From: Ktedonosporobacter rubrisoli
GTDB taxonomy: Bacteria > Chloroflexota > Ktedonobacteria > Ktedonobacterales > Ktedonobacteraceae
Reading direction: 5' to 3'
NCBI RefSeq assembly: GCF_004208415.1
Contig: NZ_CP035758.1
Coordinates: 372,001 to 436,000, forward strand
DNA length: 64,000 nucleotides
Part shown: positions 17,866 through 26,517 of the stretch, in pieces
How positions within the stretch are numbered: position 1 is the first letter of the stretch
How the letters are laid out: the number at the start of each line of letters is the position of its first letter
The notes under the pieces: generated by a model
The model's database searches: none
Told to the model about the DNA's origin: nothing
What the model saw: only the letters and a program-made list of their open reading frames with translations
Program-made: the position numbers and the translations under genes

Positions 17866-18680
17866 CGCCGCATTTCCAGTTCGAGCTTACCAATATTCGT
17901 AGGCTCAAGAGCAGGCAATACAGTAACTTTTACATGATAGAGCTCGCCACGCATATAGCTCTGGACATATTCGGATGGTCGACCATCGGCCAGATAGGCA
18001 ATACGCGTTGAGGTGAGTAAAGGACTGTTCTCATCTACCTCAAGAAACTGGCGCAACCAGGGAGGCGCCACAATGGCCGAATATTCTTCTTCGGCCCAGG
18101 CAGGTCGATAACCCGCACCATAAGACGCTTCTAAATAGCCATAAAGCGATTGCCTGGCTACTTTTGTGGTATCAATCTCGGAATAAATCTCGGCGCTGAG
18201 ATAAGAAATCAGATAAACTACTGGCTCCTGATCAGCCAGAATAGTGCGGGCCAGTTTCCAGGCTTGCCCGCCTTCTGAGAGCTTGAGGGCTTGCCGCACA
18301 GCCTTCGTCCCAGCTACAAGCTCACATTCATAGACGCGCTCTGAAGTCTTATGACCTGTACGCTTCAAGTCCTCGCTAAAGCTCGGTAACTTCACCTCAT
18401 TTAACGAACGGGTAAAACGCGCAGGCATGACCGAAGCTTTAAACGTGCCTGAGCCCTGCATACGCACAATAACGTTGCGATGCAGGAGCTCTTTGAGCGC
18501 CTGGACAGCTACTCCCCGGCTCACATTATAATGCGCGACTATCTCTGTCTCCGATGGGAGCATAGTACCGACAGGCAAAGCTTGTAAATGCGACTCAATT
18601 TCGTCAGCAATCTGGCGATACAACGGGGTAAAGGACTGCCTATCGATGGGCCCCAGCACGGATGGATCAAGCTTCTGCAT
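17862..18680 (-). CDS. GntR/HutC family transcriptional regulator with UTRA domain
   Basis: A 272-residue regulator. The N-terminal winged helix begins TPLYRQIADEIESHLQALPVGTMLPSE and continues YNVSRGVAVQALKELLHRN, the hallmark of GntR. The C-terminal half is a UTRA ligand-binding domain (from ARFTRSLNEVKLP to the SPLLTSTRIAYLADGRPSEYVQSY strand pair, in pieces), which normally binds a sugar phosphate or similar effector. The ATG at 18680 shares its first base with the stop of the creatininase gene (TAATG) and has AGGAGG 8 nt upstream, so it is preferred to the ATG at 18704. It sits inside the operon it probably controls; a candidate operator lies at 19504-19543. Confidence 0.9.
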   Translation of the reverse strand: MQKLDPSVLGPIDRQSFTPLYRQIADEIESHLQALPVGTMLPSETEIVAHYNVSRGVAVQALKELLHRNVIVRMQGSGTFKASVMPARFTRSLNEVKLPSFSEDLKRTGHKTSERVYECELVAGTKAVRQALKLSEGGQAWKLARTILADQEPVVYLISYLSAEIYSEIDTTKVARQSLYGYLEASYGAGYRPAWAEEEYSAIVAPPWLRQFLEVDENSPLLTSTRIAYLADGRPSEYVQSYMRGELYHVKVTVLPALEPTNIGKLELEMRR

Positions 18681-19414
18681 TAGAAGCCTCCTCTCTCTCG
18701 CCACGCCTGAATAATGCGTAGAGTCTGCTGTAAAACATATTCAACAATTATTTTCCCTTTTTCTTGATTGGCGGCAGTAGGATCGCCAAAAACCCCCGAA
18801 ACACTTACCTCATCCCAATAGAGCGGGCTGTAGTCAAAATCTTCGGGATAGTGAGGATATTCTCTCTGGGCCCTGCTCATATCGACGCATTCAGGCGCTA
18901 GCGCGAGAAGAATAGAGGTTTCAATCTCATCAGCATGAATAATTGTAGCCCGGCTTCGCTCAGTTTCGCTGACCTGCTTACAAATTTTCTCCAGGCCGGG
19001 ATAAAATAAGAAGAGTGTAGGTAAGTCATAGCTTTCAAGCAATCGACGGGCAGCAGTCTTTAAGGCGCTCATATTCCCCAGATGCCCGCTCATTAAAATC
19101 AGCCCTTTGATCCCCACCTGCGCCAGACCCGCGGCTATTTCTACAATTATGTTCACTAAGGTCTGATCGCTGATGGAAAGAGAGCCGGGGAAACGCGAGA
19201 GCGACCAGACCTGGCCATAGGGGAGAGCAGGAAGCACCAATAGGTTGGCAGCTTCAGCAAGGCGAGCCGTTAAGCTCTCTACGGCGTACCAATCGCTCCC
19301 CAGGTTCATATGAGGTCCATGCTCTTCAATAGCACCTAACGGGAGCAACGCAATACGAGAGGTTTCGACTGCCTGAGCGACATCAGTCCAGTAAAGTTTT
19401 GCCCACTCTGGCAT
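18680..19414 (-). CDS. Creatininase-family amidohydrolase, first gene of a sugar operon
   Basis: A 244-residue member of the creatininase superfamily, metal-dependent hydrolases that include creatinine amidohydrolase, FAPy deformylase, MftE and the inositol-pathway hydrolase IolN. Metal ligands are visible: LGAIEEHGPH (usually EQHGPH), GSDWYAVES, MSGHLGN (usually NGHGGN) and HADEIETS. The ATG at 19414 has GGGAACAGG upstream and begins at MPEWAKLYW, a normal family start; the frame itself is open to 19483. It heads an operon with GntR, FGGY kinase and a barrel protein, which points to a sugar or cyclitol intermediate rather than creatinine. Ring opening of a keto-cyclitol, as for IolN, is one possibility, by analogy only. 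Confidence 0.82.
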   Translation of the reverse strand: MPEWAKLYWTDVAQAVETSRIALLPLGAIEEHGPHMNLGSDWYAVESLTARLAEAANLLVLPALPYGQVWSLSRFPGSLSISDQTLVNIIVEIAAGLAQVGIKGLILMSGHLGNMSALKTAARRLLESYDLPTLFLFYPGLEKICKQVSETERSRATIIHADEIETSILLALAPECVDMSRAQREYPHYPEDFDYSPLYWDEVSVSGVFGDPTAANQEKGKIIVEYVLQQTLRIIQAWRERGGF

Positions 19415-19503
19415 GAGCCTGTTCCCTTTCATAAGGAAATATTGGCAGAAGTTCTTAACAATCTGGCAAAACAAGCTTTGCATTTTTGCAGATAGATGTG
19501 CTC

Positions 19504-19543
19504 AGTATACAACTCGACCAGTTAAATACTCAAGTCCGAGTTG
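19504..19543 (-). promoter_or_regulatory. Promoter and possible GntR operator of the sugar operon
   Basis: On the minus strand TTGAGT (19533-19528) and TATACT (19509-19504) are spaced by 18 bp, about 90 nt before the creatininase start. CAACTCG (19510-19516) and CGAGTTG (19537-19543) form an inverted repeat straddling the -35 box, a plausible site for the operon's GntR protein. Confidence 0.5.
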
Positions 19544-19636
19544 GACAAAGCAGCATCCTAGCTGCCTGGAACTTCTACCAATCTATTATAAGGCTTCTCT
19601 TACATACCAGGTAAGCATTTTATCAGCGATTCAGCA

Positions 19637-20389
19637 TTATTTTGGCCTGCAGAGTTCGCGCGGATACAGCACAATATGGCCACCCTGCTCAAGGCTCTGT
19701 TCATGATAGTTCTGAGGAGCCGGCAACATAAGTTGTGAAGCCGACTTTGTAGCCCTGAGGCGCAAGAGACGCTTAAGCCGACGCTGCGTCCAGAGAAGAA
19801 TGCGTAGCGGAAGTTCTTTAAAAGGTCGCCTATAGGGAGCAGGTTCGGGCAGCACTGCATACCCACGCTGGCGCAGATGGTCCTCAAACCATCTGAGGGG
19901 GGCCTGATTCTTTGAGCTAGTTTGCGTATCACAACGCATAAACTGGAGATACAAATTCAAGAGCGACATTTTGTCGAGACGTTCTATGAGGGTATCTATC
20001 ATGCGCTCTGCTATAGGCCATTGAGCATGATGCGTTCCCTTACGCCAGGCATCTCCAGCCTTGTCGTGCAGCTCTACAATCTCAAAAATTGCTTGCTCGT
20101 TAAGATAGCGCCTGGCAAAATTGCAGGCATGAATTTCGTGATCGGGCTCATCGGGGGTACATTGGTATTTAAAGGTATCGTGCAGCAGCGCTACAAGACG
20201 CAATATGCGTCTTTCTTCGGCATTTGTAGCGTGACGATCCACATTTTTCAGCACATCAGCAATATGGTTAATCACTTTCCCTTCTCGATGGCCTGGGCGC
20301 ACTTTTCCCCACCTCGCTCCCCGACACCAATCAGGATCAGCACAAATCTGTTTCTCAAGTTCGGTTTCTAAGCAAAATGGAATTTCCAA
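19637..20389 (-). CDS. HD domain-containing phosphohydrolase
   Basis: A 250-residue protein with an HD metal-dependent phosphohydrolase core. The order is VINHIADVLKNVDRH (first His), LRLVALLHDTFKYQC (the HD pair), then DHEIHACNFARRYL, and further helices. HD proteins hydrolyse nucleotides or other phosphates in the cytoplasm. The C-terminal 70 residues are basic (RRPFKELPLRILLWTQRRLKRLLRLR) and may contact nucleic acid or membrane. The start is read as TTG at 20389 with AAAGGATG 8 nt upstream; no better ATG exists. It is transcribed toward the sugar operon but has its own start region. Confidence 0.78.
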   Translation of the reverse strand: MEIPFCLETELEKQICADPDWCRGARWGKVRPGHREGKVINHIADVLKNVDRHATNAEERRILRLVALLHDTFKYQCTPDEPDHEIHACNFARRYLNEQAIFEIVELHDKAGDAWRKGTHHAQWPIAERMIDTLIERLDKMSLLNLYLQFMRCDTQTSSKNQAPLRWFEDHLRQRGYAVLPEPAPYRRPFKELPLRILLWTQRRLKRLLRLRATKSASQLMLPAPQNYHEQSLEQGGHIVLYPRELCRPK

Positions 20390-21148
20390 TCTACATCATC
20401 CTTTAAGCAAAAGTTCTTCTCTTGAGAAGTTTTTCAATAGGTTAACCTGTCTTTGGACCAGCTAACAACTTTCTCATTAGATAGGCCTTATCCTAGTTAT
20501 GCCCCTTTCACCCTGGCGCAAACAGCATGCTAAAAGGCCTTGTATGTCAGATATTTCGCGTTCATATATCTTTGCTTGCTTTCAACTATAGGTGTCCAAC
20601 ATGAAATAAAGATGAACACGGCGGCATTCATTGAATGAATAGGAAAAAGTTACCAACAACTCAGCAATGAAAACGCAATAAAAAGACTCCAAATATATGT
20701 CACGTTGCCTCTATGCCACAAATCATCAAACTATCTCAGCATTAATCAATGCAGCTTGCTTTCTCTAAGCAAGCGTGAGTTGCTTTTGCCTTTTAACGTA
20801 TTAATAATTAAATCTTGTTCTTGACATAACACTGGACGGGAATGTTTTATGCAGAGTTTGTGGTTATTAACAATAACCATGATGTTATTTTAACAATCTG
20901 AAAAAACCGAACCATTGAAGCTCATGGTAGCCTCATTGGTTCGAGCCGATGGTAAGGGCAACACTGCAAGTGAATTTGCCCTTCGTTGCATGTTCCTCAA
21001 GCGCATGCACTACCATCCGCACAGCGCAGTGGGAAAAAGAGTTATGGCGAACTCGTTATGTGATATTGCCGGCAAAATATTCCATGCCGGTAAATTTTAT
21101 ATAAGAAGTTCCATATTTACTCTTATTAATTTTAAGGAGCACATGTAC
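20390..21148. other. Long leader/intergenic region before the lipoprotein gene
   Basis: About 760 bp, AT-rich from 20560 on, between a minus-strand and a plus-strand gene. An open frame runs through 20915-21148 in phase with the lipoprotein gene, but the lipobox and the AAGGAG site place the true start at 21149. Apart from the promoter and palindrome at 20821-20879 no feature is supported. Confidence 0.55.
20821..20879 (+). promoter_or_regulatory. Promoter with 19-bp palindrome
   Basis: TTGACA (20821-20826) and TTTTAT (20845-20850) are spaced 18 bp. Directly downstream TGGTTATT (20861-20868) and AATAACCA (20872-20879) form a perfect inverted repeat around AAC, positioned to block initiation. 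The transcript would have a 5' leader of nearly 300 nt before the lipoprotein start. Confidence 0.5.
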
Positions 21149-22888
21149 ATGTCTATCAGGCGGGGATTGACTGGCCGCTTTGGCTTTATCGGGCTGGTCA
21201 TGCTAACCCTCTTGTTAGCTGCTTGCGGAGGTGGCACGCCGCAGACCAACAGCAGCAACAACAATGGGATGAGTAATAATCAAACGCTCATTTATTCAAC
21301 GCAAGGTCAGCTTGATGTCACGGATTTTGATCCGGCCTATTCTGGCGGCCCAATCGGACCCAATTTTTATTTTACTGGTCTGGTTGAGCTTAACGAAAAG
21401 AATGAACTGATTGATCAACTCGCGCAGTCACATGAGCTAGCGTCAGATGGCGTCACCTGGACCTTCCATCTGAAGCCCAATTTGACCTTTAGCGATGGCT
21501 CGCCTCTGACCTCTGAGGACGTCATCTATTGTATTGAGCGTGCACTCAAGCCGGAGACCAAATCCGGCAATGGACCGGCTTACCTTGGCGCGATCAAAGA
21601 TGCGATTAAACTGAACTCGGGCAAGATCAAAACTATCATCGGCGATAGCCTGCTGGCCCCCGATCCACGCACGGTTGTTATCGTCACTGAGCAGAAGGCC
21701 GCCTATTTCCTGCAGACGCTCACCTACAATACTTCTTTCACTGTGAGCAAGAAATATGCCGAGAAATATGGCAATAAATTGAGCGATCACCTGACCGATC
21801 CAATTGCCGCGGGCCCCTTCGTTATCTCACAGGTGCAGGACCAGAAGATTATCTTCACACCTAACGAGCATTATTATGGTCCCAAGCCCAAGCTGAAGAA
21901 GATCATTATGGCTTTCTATCCTGACGTCGACGCTTCCTACAAGGCCTATCTTGTCGGTCAGGTCAGCCTGGCTAAGGTTCCTTCGGTCCAGCGCCAGTCC
22001 GCCAAGGCGCTGCCAGGAAACCAGTACCATCAAACGCCGATCCTGGGCACGTCGTATTACACGATGAATTATCTTACCAAGCCTTTTGATAACATCAAAA
22101 TTCGGCAGGCCTTTGCCCTCGCTATCAATAAGGATCAGGTCGCCAAGAGCGTGTTTAACGATACTGTCGTGCCTACGAACCATATCATTCCTTCCGGGAT
22201 GCCTGGTTACAATCCCGATCTCAAGGGACCGAGTGGCATAAGCAATACGTCTGGCGATCCAGAAATGGCCAAAAAGCTCTTCGACGAGGGCTTGAAGGAA
22301 GAGGGGCTCACGCGCCAGAGCTTGCCGCCGCTGACGCTCACTATCTACAACGTTTCGGCCGACGATGGGCGCGAAGCATCTGTCGTTCAGCAAATGTGGC
22401 AGCAAGTGCTTGGGGTCTCAGTTAAAGTAGATAGCATGGAGAGTAATGCATATAGAAAAGCTGTGGATGCGACTGCCCACAATCCCAAGGGCTTGATCAT
22501 GTGGGGCGCTTACTGGAAGGCCGACTATCCAGATCCACAGAACTGGATGTCAACACTCTTCGATAAGGATGCTTACTTCAATAGCGAGAACTATAGTGTG
22601 AATCAGTCAAGCAACGTGGCAGATCAACAGAAGGCGGTTGACCTGATGAAGCAGGCTGACGCCAATATGGATCAGACGGCGCGCATGAAACAGTACAATC
22701 AGGCCGAGCAGCAAGTAGTCAATGATGTGGCCTGGATTCCCATGTACCAGATGGAGAACCTGAAGGTGGTGAAGCCTTGCGTGCAGAACTATCCCTATGA
22801 CGCGCAGTTCGTACCAGCTCCCGATAGCTGGGCCAACATCTATATCTCCAATAATCCCATCTGTACCAGCGCGAATGCGGCTGGCTAG
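21149..22888 (+). CDS. ABC transporter solute-binding lipoprotein (family 5, peptide type)
   Basis: A 579-residue extracellular lipoprotein of the SBP family 5 group (oligopeptides, nickel, some sugars). The N-terminus has a basic start, a hydrophobic core and the lipobox LLLAAC with the lipidated Cys26, followed by an Asn/Ser-rich linker. Family motifs include LVELNEKNELIDQLAQSHE, then WTFHLKPNLTFSDGSPLTSEDVIYC, and DNIKIRQAFALAINKDQVAK. The ATG at 21149 has AAGGAG 9 nt upstream; an in-frame ATG lies two codons earlier. No permease or ATPase gene is adjacent, so it is an orphan binding protein that must share a transporter encoded elsewhere. A strong terminator follows, so it is a single-gene unit. 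Confidence 0.92.
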   Translation: MSIRRGLTGRFGFIGLVMLTLLLAACGGGTPQTNSSNNNGMSNNQTLIYSTQGQLDVTDFDPAYSGGPIGPNFYFTGLVELNEKNELIDQLAQSHELASDGVTWTFHLKPNLTFSDGSPLTSEDVIYCIERALKPETKSGNGPAYLGAIKDAIKLNSGKIKTIIGDSLLAPDPRTVVIVTEQKAAYFLQTLTYNTSFTVSKKYAEKYGNKLSDHLTDPIAAGPFVISQVQDQKIIFTPNEHYYGPKPKLKKIIMAFYPDVDASYKAYLVGQVSLAKVPSVQRQSAKALPGNQYHQTPILGTSYYTMNYLTKPFDNIKIRQAFALAINKDQVAKSVFNDTVVPTNHIIPSGMPGYNPDLKGPSGISNTSGDPEMAKKLFDEGLKEEGLTRQSLPPLTLTIYNVSADDGREASVVQQMWQQVLGVSVKVDSMESNAYRKAVDATAHNPKGLIMWGAYWKADYPDPQNWMSTLFDKDAYFNSENYSVNQSSNVADQQKAVDLMKQADANMDQTARMKQYNQAEQQVVNDVAWIPMYQMENLKVVKPCVQNYPYDAQFVPAPDSWANIYISNNPICTSANAAG

Positions 22889-22914
22889 ATGCCTGTTGTA
22901 GATCTTTAGCACAT

Positions 22915-22951
22915 GGGCAAGCACGCGATTGTGGTGTGCTTGCCCTTTTTC
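22915..22951 (+). terminator. Rho-independent terminator
   Basis: GGGCAAGCACGC (22915-22926) pairs with GTGTGCTTGCCC (22934-22945) with one G-U pair, followed by TTTTT. Ends the binding-protein transcript. Confidence 0.92.
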
Positions 22952-23000
22952 TTCCTACATCTATGCCACACAACGAAACAGAGAAGCGGGGCTGGCCGGC

Positions 23001-23762
23001 TTAGCTGAATTGGGCCCAGATGGGCAAATGGTCAGAAGCGCTGCGAGCCTCGTCGTCAGCGACGATATCACAGGCGGTGAGGTGCGCAGTAAGATCTGGC
23101 GAGGCAAAGATATAGTCAAGACGAAGCGAGGGGCGAGAAGGCAGTTTGTAGGTATAGCCTCGTTCCTGGGGATGCAATTTGCGGTAGCAATCGGTATAAC
23201 CAGCTTGCAGGACCAGGGCAACTACCTCACGCACAAACTCGTCGGGCCTCATTTTCTCTTCGCCCTTCTCGGTTGCCGTAGCCAGGTAGGTTGCGATATC
23301 AATCTCGTCGCCTGGGCACAACGAATTCATATCGCCCACCAGAACATGGGGCTGCTGCTTATGCTGCTGCAGAATGCTCAGGATCTCGCGCATCTCAGCC
23401 ACACGATCTTGCTCGTTTTCCTGCTTACGGCCTGCGCTCAGGTGAGTTGCAAAGAGGGCCACAATAGTATTTTCCCAGGGTACCTCGATCTTCAAGAGGG
23501 TCTTGGAAAAGACGGAACGCCGATAATTCTCAGTGCGTACCACTGGTAGACGGCTCAACCAGGCTACATAATATTCGCTGTTGCCCTCGCCAAAGCTCAG
23601 GCTCATGCCAAGCTGCTGAGCCAGGGTCTCCGCGTTGGTGCGGCTATTGGCTTCTAGAAGGGCTACGACATCTGGCCGTTGCCGCTCAATGGTATGGGCA
23701 ATATGCGAGAGGCGATCCTCGCCGCCTTCGAGAATATTATAGCTTAGTATACGTAACGACAT
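23001..23762 (-). CDS. Endonuclease/exonuclease/phosphatase family protein
   Basis: A 253-residue EEP-fold hydrolase. Motifs in order: LRILSYNILEGG (Asn), RPDVVALLEAN (Glu metal ligand), a central LVGDMNSLCPGDE (GDxN motif), LDYIFASPDL, and the terminal SASDHLPIWAQF with the catalytic Asp-His. The family includes DNases, sphingomyelinases and sugar-nucleotide phosphatases; without a signal peptide it is probably cytoplasmic and the substrate is open. AAAGGATAGG precedes the ATG. Monocistronic. Confidence 0.9.
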   Translation of the reverse strand: MSLRILSYNILEGGEDRLSHIAHTIERQRPDVVALLEANSRTNAETLAQQLGMSLSFGEGNSEYYVAWLSRLPVVRTENYRRSVFSKTLLKIEVPWENTIVALFATHLSAGRKQENEQDRVAEMREILSILQQHKQQPHVLVGDMNSLCPGDEIDIATYLATATEKGEEKMRPDEFVREVVALVLQAGYTDCYRKLHPQERGYTYKLPSRPSLRLDYIFASPDLTAHLTACDIVADDEARSASDHLPIWAQFS

Positions 23763-24209
23763 AACCTATCCTTTACATTATCTCTCTATCTGGTAAGTTC
23801 GGCCGGCAATGGACAGCTAGCCGCGCAAAACACCTTGGGCTAGAGCTTTAAGAAGATTTCTAGATTCCTAGATTTATAGATTCACAGAATTCTATTATCC
23901 TGTTTTCTCTAGCAATTTCACTGCACAGCTCGATTGTGCATGCTTCTGTGCCAGTGTAGCACAATCTTGCCTTCAATTGCCCCAAACATACCTCTGCCAA
24001 CCCTTCCATGAGCCGAGTTACGTTCGAGAACAGATCCGGGTTCTTCCTGCGCAGTTTGCTCCGCGCTCGATCTCTTCTCCTTAGTTTTCCAGGCCAGGAT
24101 AATAGGCAAGAGAATATATCAACGTGCCAGCACTTTTCTAAGCATATGCTTACAATAGCAACTTAACGCAGCTTAAAACGAAACGGTGACATATTGCGTA
24201 CCATATCCC
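23763..24209. other. Divergent intergenic region with an 8-bp tandem repeat
   Basis: About 450 bp without a supported gene before the TetR promoter. At 23853-23892 five successive 8-mers resemble TAGATTNN (the middle three are exact for TAGATT). A 63-codon minus-strand frame at 23918-24109 lacks a ribosome binding site and recognisable content. Confidence 0.5.
23853..23892. repeat. Short tandem repeat, 8-bp period
   Basis: Units at 23853, 23861, 23869, 23877 and 23885; the three central units share TAGATT, the outer two are degenerate (AAGATTTC, CAGAATTC). Confidence 0.7.
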
Positions 24210-24262
24210 TTGACAAACCAGCAGTGGTGGCCTATAGTTTGGATGAATAAATATTTATTCAT
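24210..24262 (+). promoter_or_regulatory. TetR gene promoter with palindromic operator
   Basis: TTGACA (24210-24215) and TATAGT (24233-24238) are spaced 17 bp. A perfect 20-bp palindrome occupies 24243-24262 (half-site ATGAATAAAT), covering the expected transcription start. AAGGAG follows before the ATG at 24279. Autorepression by the TetR protein is the simplest reading. Confidence 0.78.
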
Positions 24263-24278
24263 TATATAAGGAGATTTT

Positions 24279-24881
24279 ATGCCGCGCTCGGAAGCAGCTA
24301 ATCAGCGGATACGCGAAGAAAGGCGTGAGCACATTCTAGATGCCTCGGCCTTAGTCTTTGCGCGCAAAGGATTAGCGGCTACTAAGATCGCCGATATTGC
24401 AGAAGCCAGTAATATCAGCCAGGGGTTGATCTATCGCTATTTTGTCAACAAAGAAGAAATCTTCACAGCTTTGATAGAAAGAGCGTTAGACGCAACGGCC
24501 AGCATAGCTCAGGCAGCATTAAAGCAATCTGGTAGCCCGCTAGCAAAATTGCACTGGCTTTTAGAAAACTTTTTCTCGGGGATGTGGGAACAACCGGAAT
24601 ACGCGCAAATGATCATGCAGGCACTTTCCAGCGATACGACGCCGGAAGAGGTAAATATGCTAGTTGCTAAGCATATCAGCCCCATCATCAAGGCCTTTTA
24701 CCACTTAATCGTTGAGGGCCAGGCTTGTGGCGAAATCATCGCAGACGATGCCAGCATGCTCACTTTTATGGTGCTATCCTGCCTGCAGGGAACGATAAGG
24801 GGTATGCTGCATCAAGAATTATTACCAAAACCTGTCGGACCACCCAATCCCGAGATCATTATACGTATGCTCAAAGCTTGA
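24279..24881 (+). CDS. TetR/AcrR family transcriptional regulator
   Basis: A 200-residue TetR regulator. The HTH spans about residues 12-60: REHILDASALVFARKGL, then ATKIADIAEASNISQGLIYRYF, which is the canonical recognition helix ending in YRYF. The remaining helical domain binds an unknown ligand; it contains an EQPEYAQMIMQAL helix typical of the family. AAGGAG stands 9 nt before the ATG and a perfect palindrome overlaps the promoter. The next gene on the same strand is a cytochrome P450, 256 nt downstream through a highly structured spacer, and it is the obvious regulatory target. Confidence 0.92.
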   Translation: MPRSEAANQRIREERREHILDASALVFARKGLAATKIADIAEASNISQGLIYRYFVNKEEIFTALIERALDATASIAQAALKQSGSPLAKLHWLLENFFSGMWEQPEYAQMIMQALSSDTTPEEVNMLVAKHISPIIKAFYHLIVEGQACGEIIADDASMLTFMVLSCLQGTIRGMLHQELLPKPVGPPNPEIIIRMLKA

Positions 24882-25046
24882 GTTCTCACTAGCTTCTCAA
24901 GTTTTGCTCATCTTTAGTAGCGTGCCAGCCTTCACTGTTACTGGTAACGGGATGTTATGCTCTTTTTACAGTGAACTGGGCAACACCAGCGCTACTGAAG
25001 CTTGAGAACTGCACGGTTCTAGGATGGGTCTCGTGATGATCATCCT
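24877..25046 (+). promoter_or_regulatory. Structured spacer between tetR and the P450 gene
   Basis: Nested inverted repeats are visible: TTCTCAAG (24894-24901) with CTTGAGAA (25001-25008), AGTAGCG (24916-24922) with CGCTACT (24990-24996), and TTCACTGT (24931-24938) with ACAGTGAA (24968-24975). An alternative, mutually exclusive stem pairs CTTGAG (24877-24882, overlapping the TetR stop) with CTCAAG (24896-24901), followed by TTTTG. AGGATG (25021-25026) pairs with CATCCT (25041-25046). It could be an attenuator, a terminator pair, or a degenerate inverted-repeat element. Confidence 0.55.
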
Positions 25047-25137
25047 AACAAGAGTAAATTTCATAAAGCGAAGCTACAAATCTAGTGCATCCAATCTCCC
25101 TCCAGGGGAGAACTAGCCGCCAAGGAAGGAAATATAT

Positions 25138-26517
25138 ATGTACAAACAATCTACCTTACACTGGGAAAATGGTTTGAATGATGCGCCTCTGCCTCCATTA
25201 GTCAGTCTGCAAGATGCAGCACATGATGAGCAGCTCATGGTAGCGCTGTACCGTGCTTATGGTCCCGTATTCCGTCTGGCCGAGGCTGGAAAAGAAGCTT
25301 CGGTCATCCTGGCAGGGCCAGAGGCTAATGTCTTTATGGCCCGTCATGAGGATGAGTTTTTCAGTACAAAGGAGCAGTGGCAAGAATTTGATGCCATGAT
25401 CAGCCAGAATCGGGGCACGACGATAACGGAGGCGCGCGATGGTGATGCCAACCGCAAGCGACGAAGCCGGAGCAGTCGAGAGTGGTCACGTAAGCGTATT
25501 CTTGATCAGATTCCGCAGATGGTAGAGATAATTCAGGCTTGCACTAGCGAATGGCAGCTTGGCTCAAGTATTGCAGTCCACGCGAGCATGCGGCGTCTGG
25601 TCTCCGAGCAGCTAGGAAGGCTACTCGTAGGCTCCAGCCCGCAAGGATATCTCGATGACTTTGTTACCTTTCTCAACACCACCATCAACAGTACGCTCGA
25701 CACAAAGGAACGGAATAGCGCATCCACGGAGACTGCAGCATATCAGCGGGCTGTTGAGCGCGTTAACGAGTTCAGCCGTAAAGCCTATGAAGAGCATTTG
25801 CGCCATCCCCAACCAAATGGCAAGCCCGATATGCTTGATGATGCCATCGCCCAGGCCGAGGGCTACCCGGCACATATGCGTCAGAATATGCTAGAGCTTG
25901 TCGCGTTGGGCCCGATGCTGGCTGGCCTTGACACTGTAGCCAATTCTCTCAGCTTTATGCTCTACGCCTTGCTGGCTAACCCTGAAGCTCTTCAACGCGT
26001 ACAGACAGAGATAGATGCAGTTCTGAGCACTGGTCCCTTGACCTGGGAGAAGTTACAACAGATGCCCGCTTTGCATGGTGCTATGCTAGAGACCTTACGC
26101 CTTTATCCGGTCGCTAGCGGCCATGCTGCGCGCGTTGCCCATCCCTTCACCATAGCTGGATATGGCCTGGAACCTGGCACGGAAGTAAGAGTGGCGATGA
26201 CGGTGCCTCACTTCCTGGAAGAGCTCTATCCCCATCCTTTACAATTTGATATCGACCGCTTCCATGAGCCACGCAACGAACATCGCAAGCCAGGTGCTTT
26301 CGCTCCATTTGGACTGGGCAATCATACTTGCCTGGGCTCTGGTATCGCTGAGGTACAAATGATGGTTACAATGGCAGTGCTCCTCTCCGACTATGCATTT
26401 CGCTTTGAGCCTGAGGACTATCAGCTTACAATTGAACGGCACCCCTCGCCAGCACCCGGCAACAATTTCAGCGTGAAGATCGCAGAGCAGCGCAACCAGC
26501 AAGCAAACCTGGTTTAA
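25138..26517 (+). CDS. Cytochrome P450
   Basis: A 459-residue soluble P450 monooxygenase. Diagnostic motifs: I-helix LGPMLAGLDTVANS (AGxDT) near residue 265, the ExxR motif in LETLRLYP, and the heme loop FAPFGLGNHTCLGSG with thiolate Cys398. There is no N-terminal membrane anchor, so it is a cytoplasmic bacterial type needing a separate ferredoxin system not seen here. AAGGAAGG stands before the ATG. It is the probable target of the upstream TetR regulator. Substrate unknown; the heme loop variant with HTC instead of RxC-type spacing is within normal variation. Confidence 0.94.
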   Translation: MYKQSTLHWENGLNDAPLPPLVSLQDAAHDEQLMVALYRAYGPVFRLAEAGKEASVILAGPEANVFMARHEDEFFSTKEQWQEFDAMISQNRGTTITEARDGDANRKRRSRSSREWSRKRILDQIPQMVEIIQACTSEWQLGSSIAVHASMRRLVSEQLGRLLVGSSPQGYLDDFVTFLNTTINSTLDTKERNSASTETAAYQRAVERVNEFSRKAYEEHLRHPQPNGKPDMLDDAIAQAEGYPAHMRQNMLELVALGPMLAGLDTVANSLSFMLYALLANPEALQRVQTEIDAVLSTGPLTWEKLQQMPALHGAMLETLRLYPVASGHAARVAHPFTIAGYGLEPGTEVRVAMTVPHFLEELYPHPLQFDIDRFHEPRNEHRKPGAFAPFGLGNHTCLGSGIAEVQMMVTMAVLLSDYAFRFEPEDYQLTIERHPSPAPGNNFSVKIAEQRNQQANLV

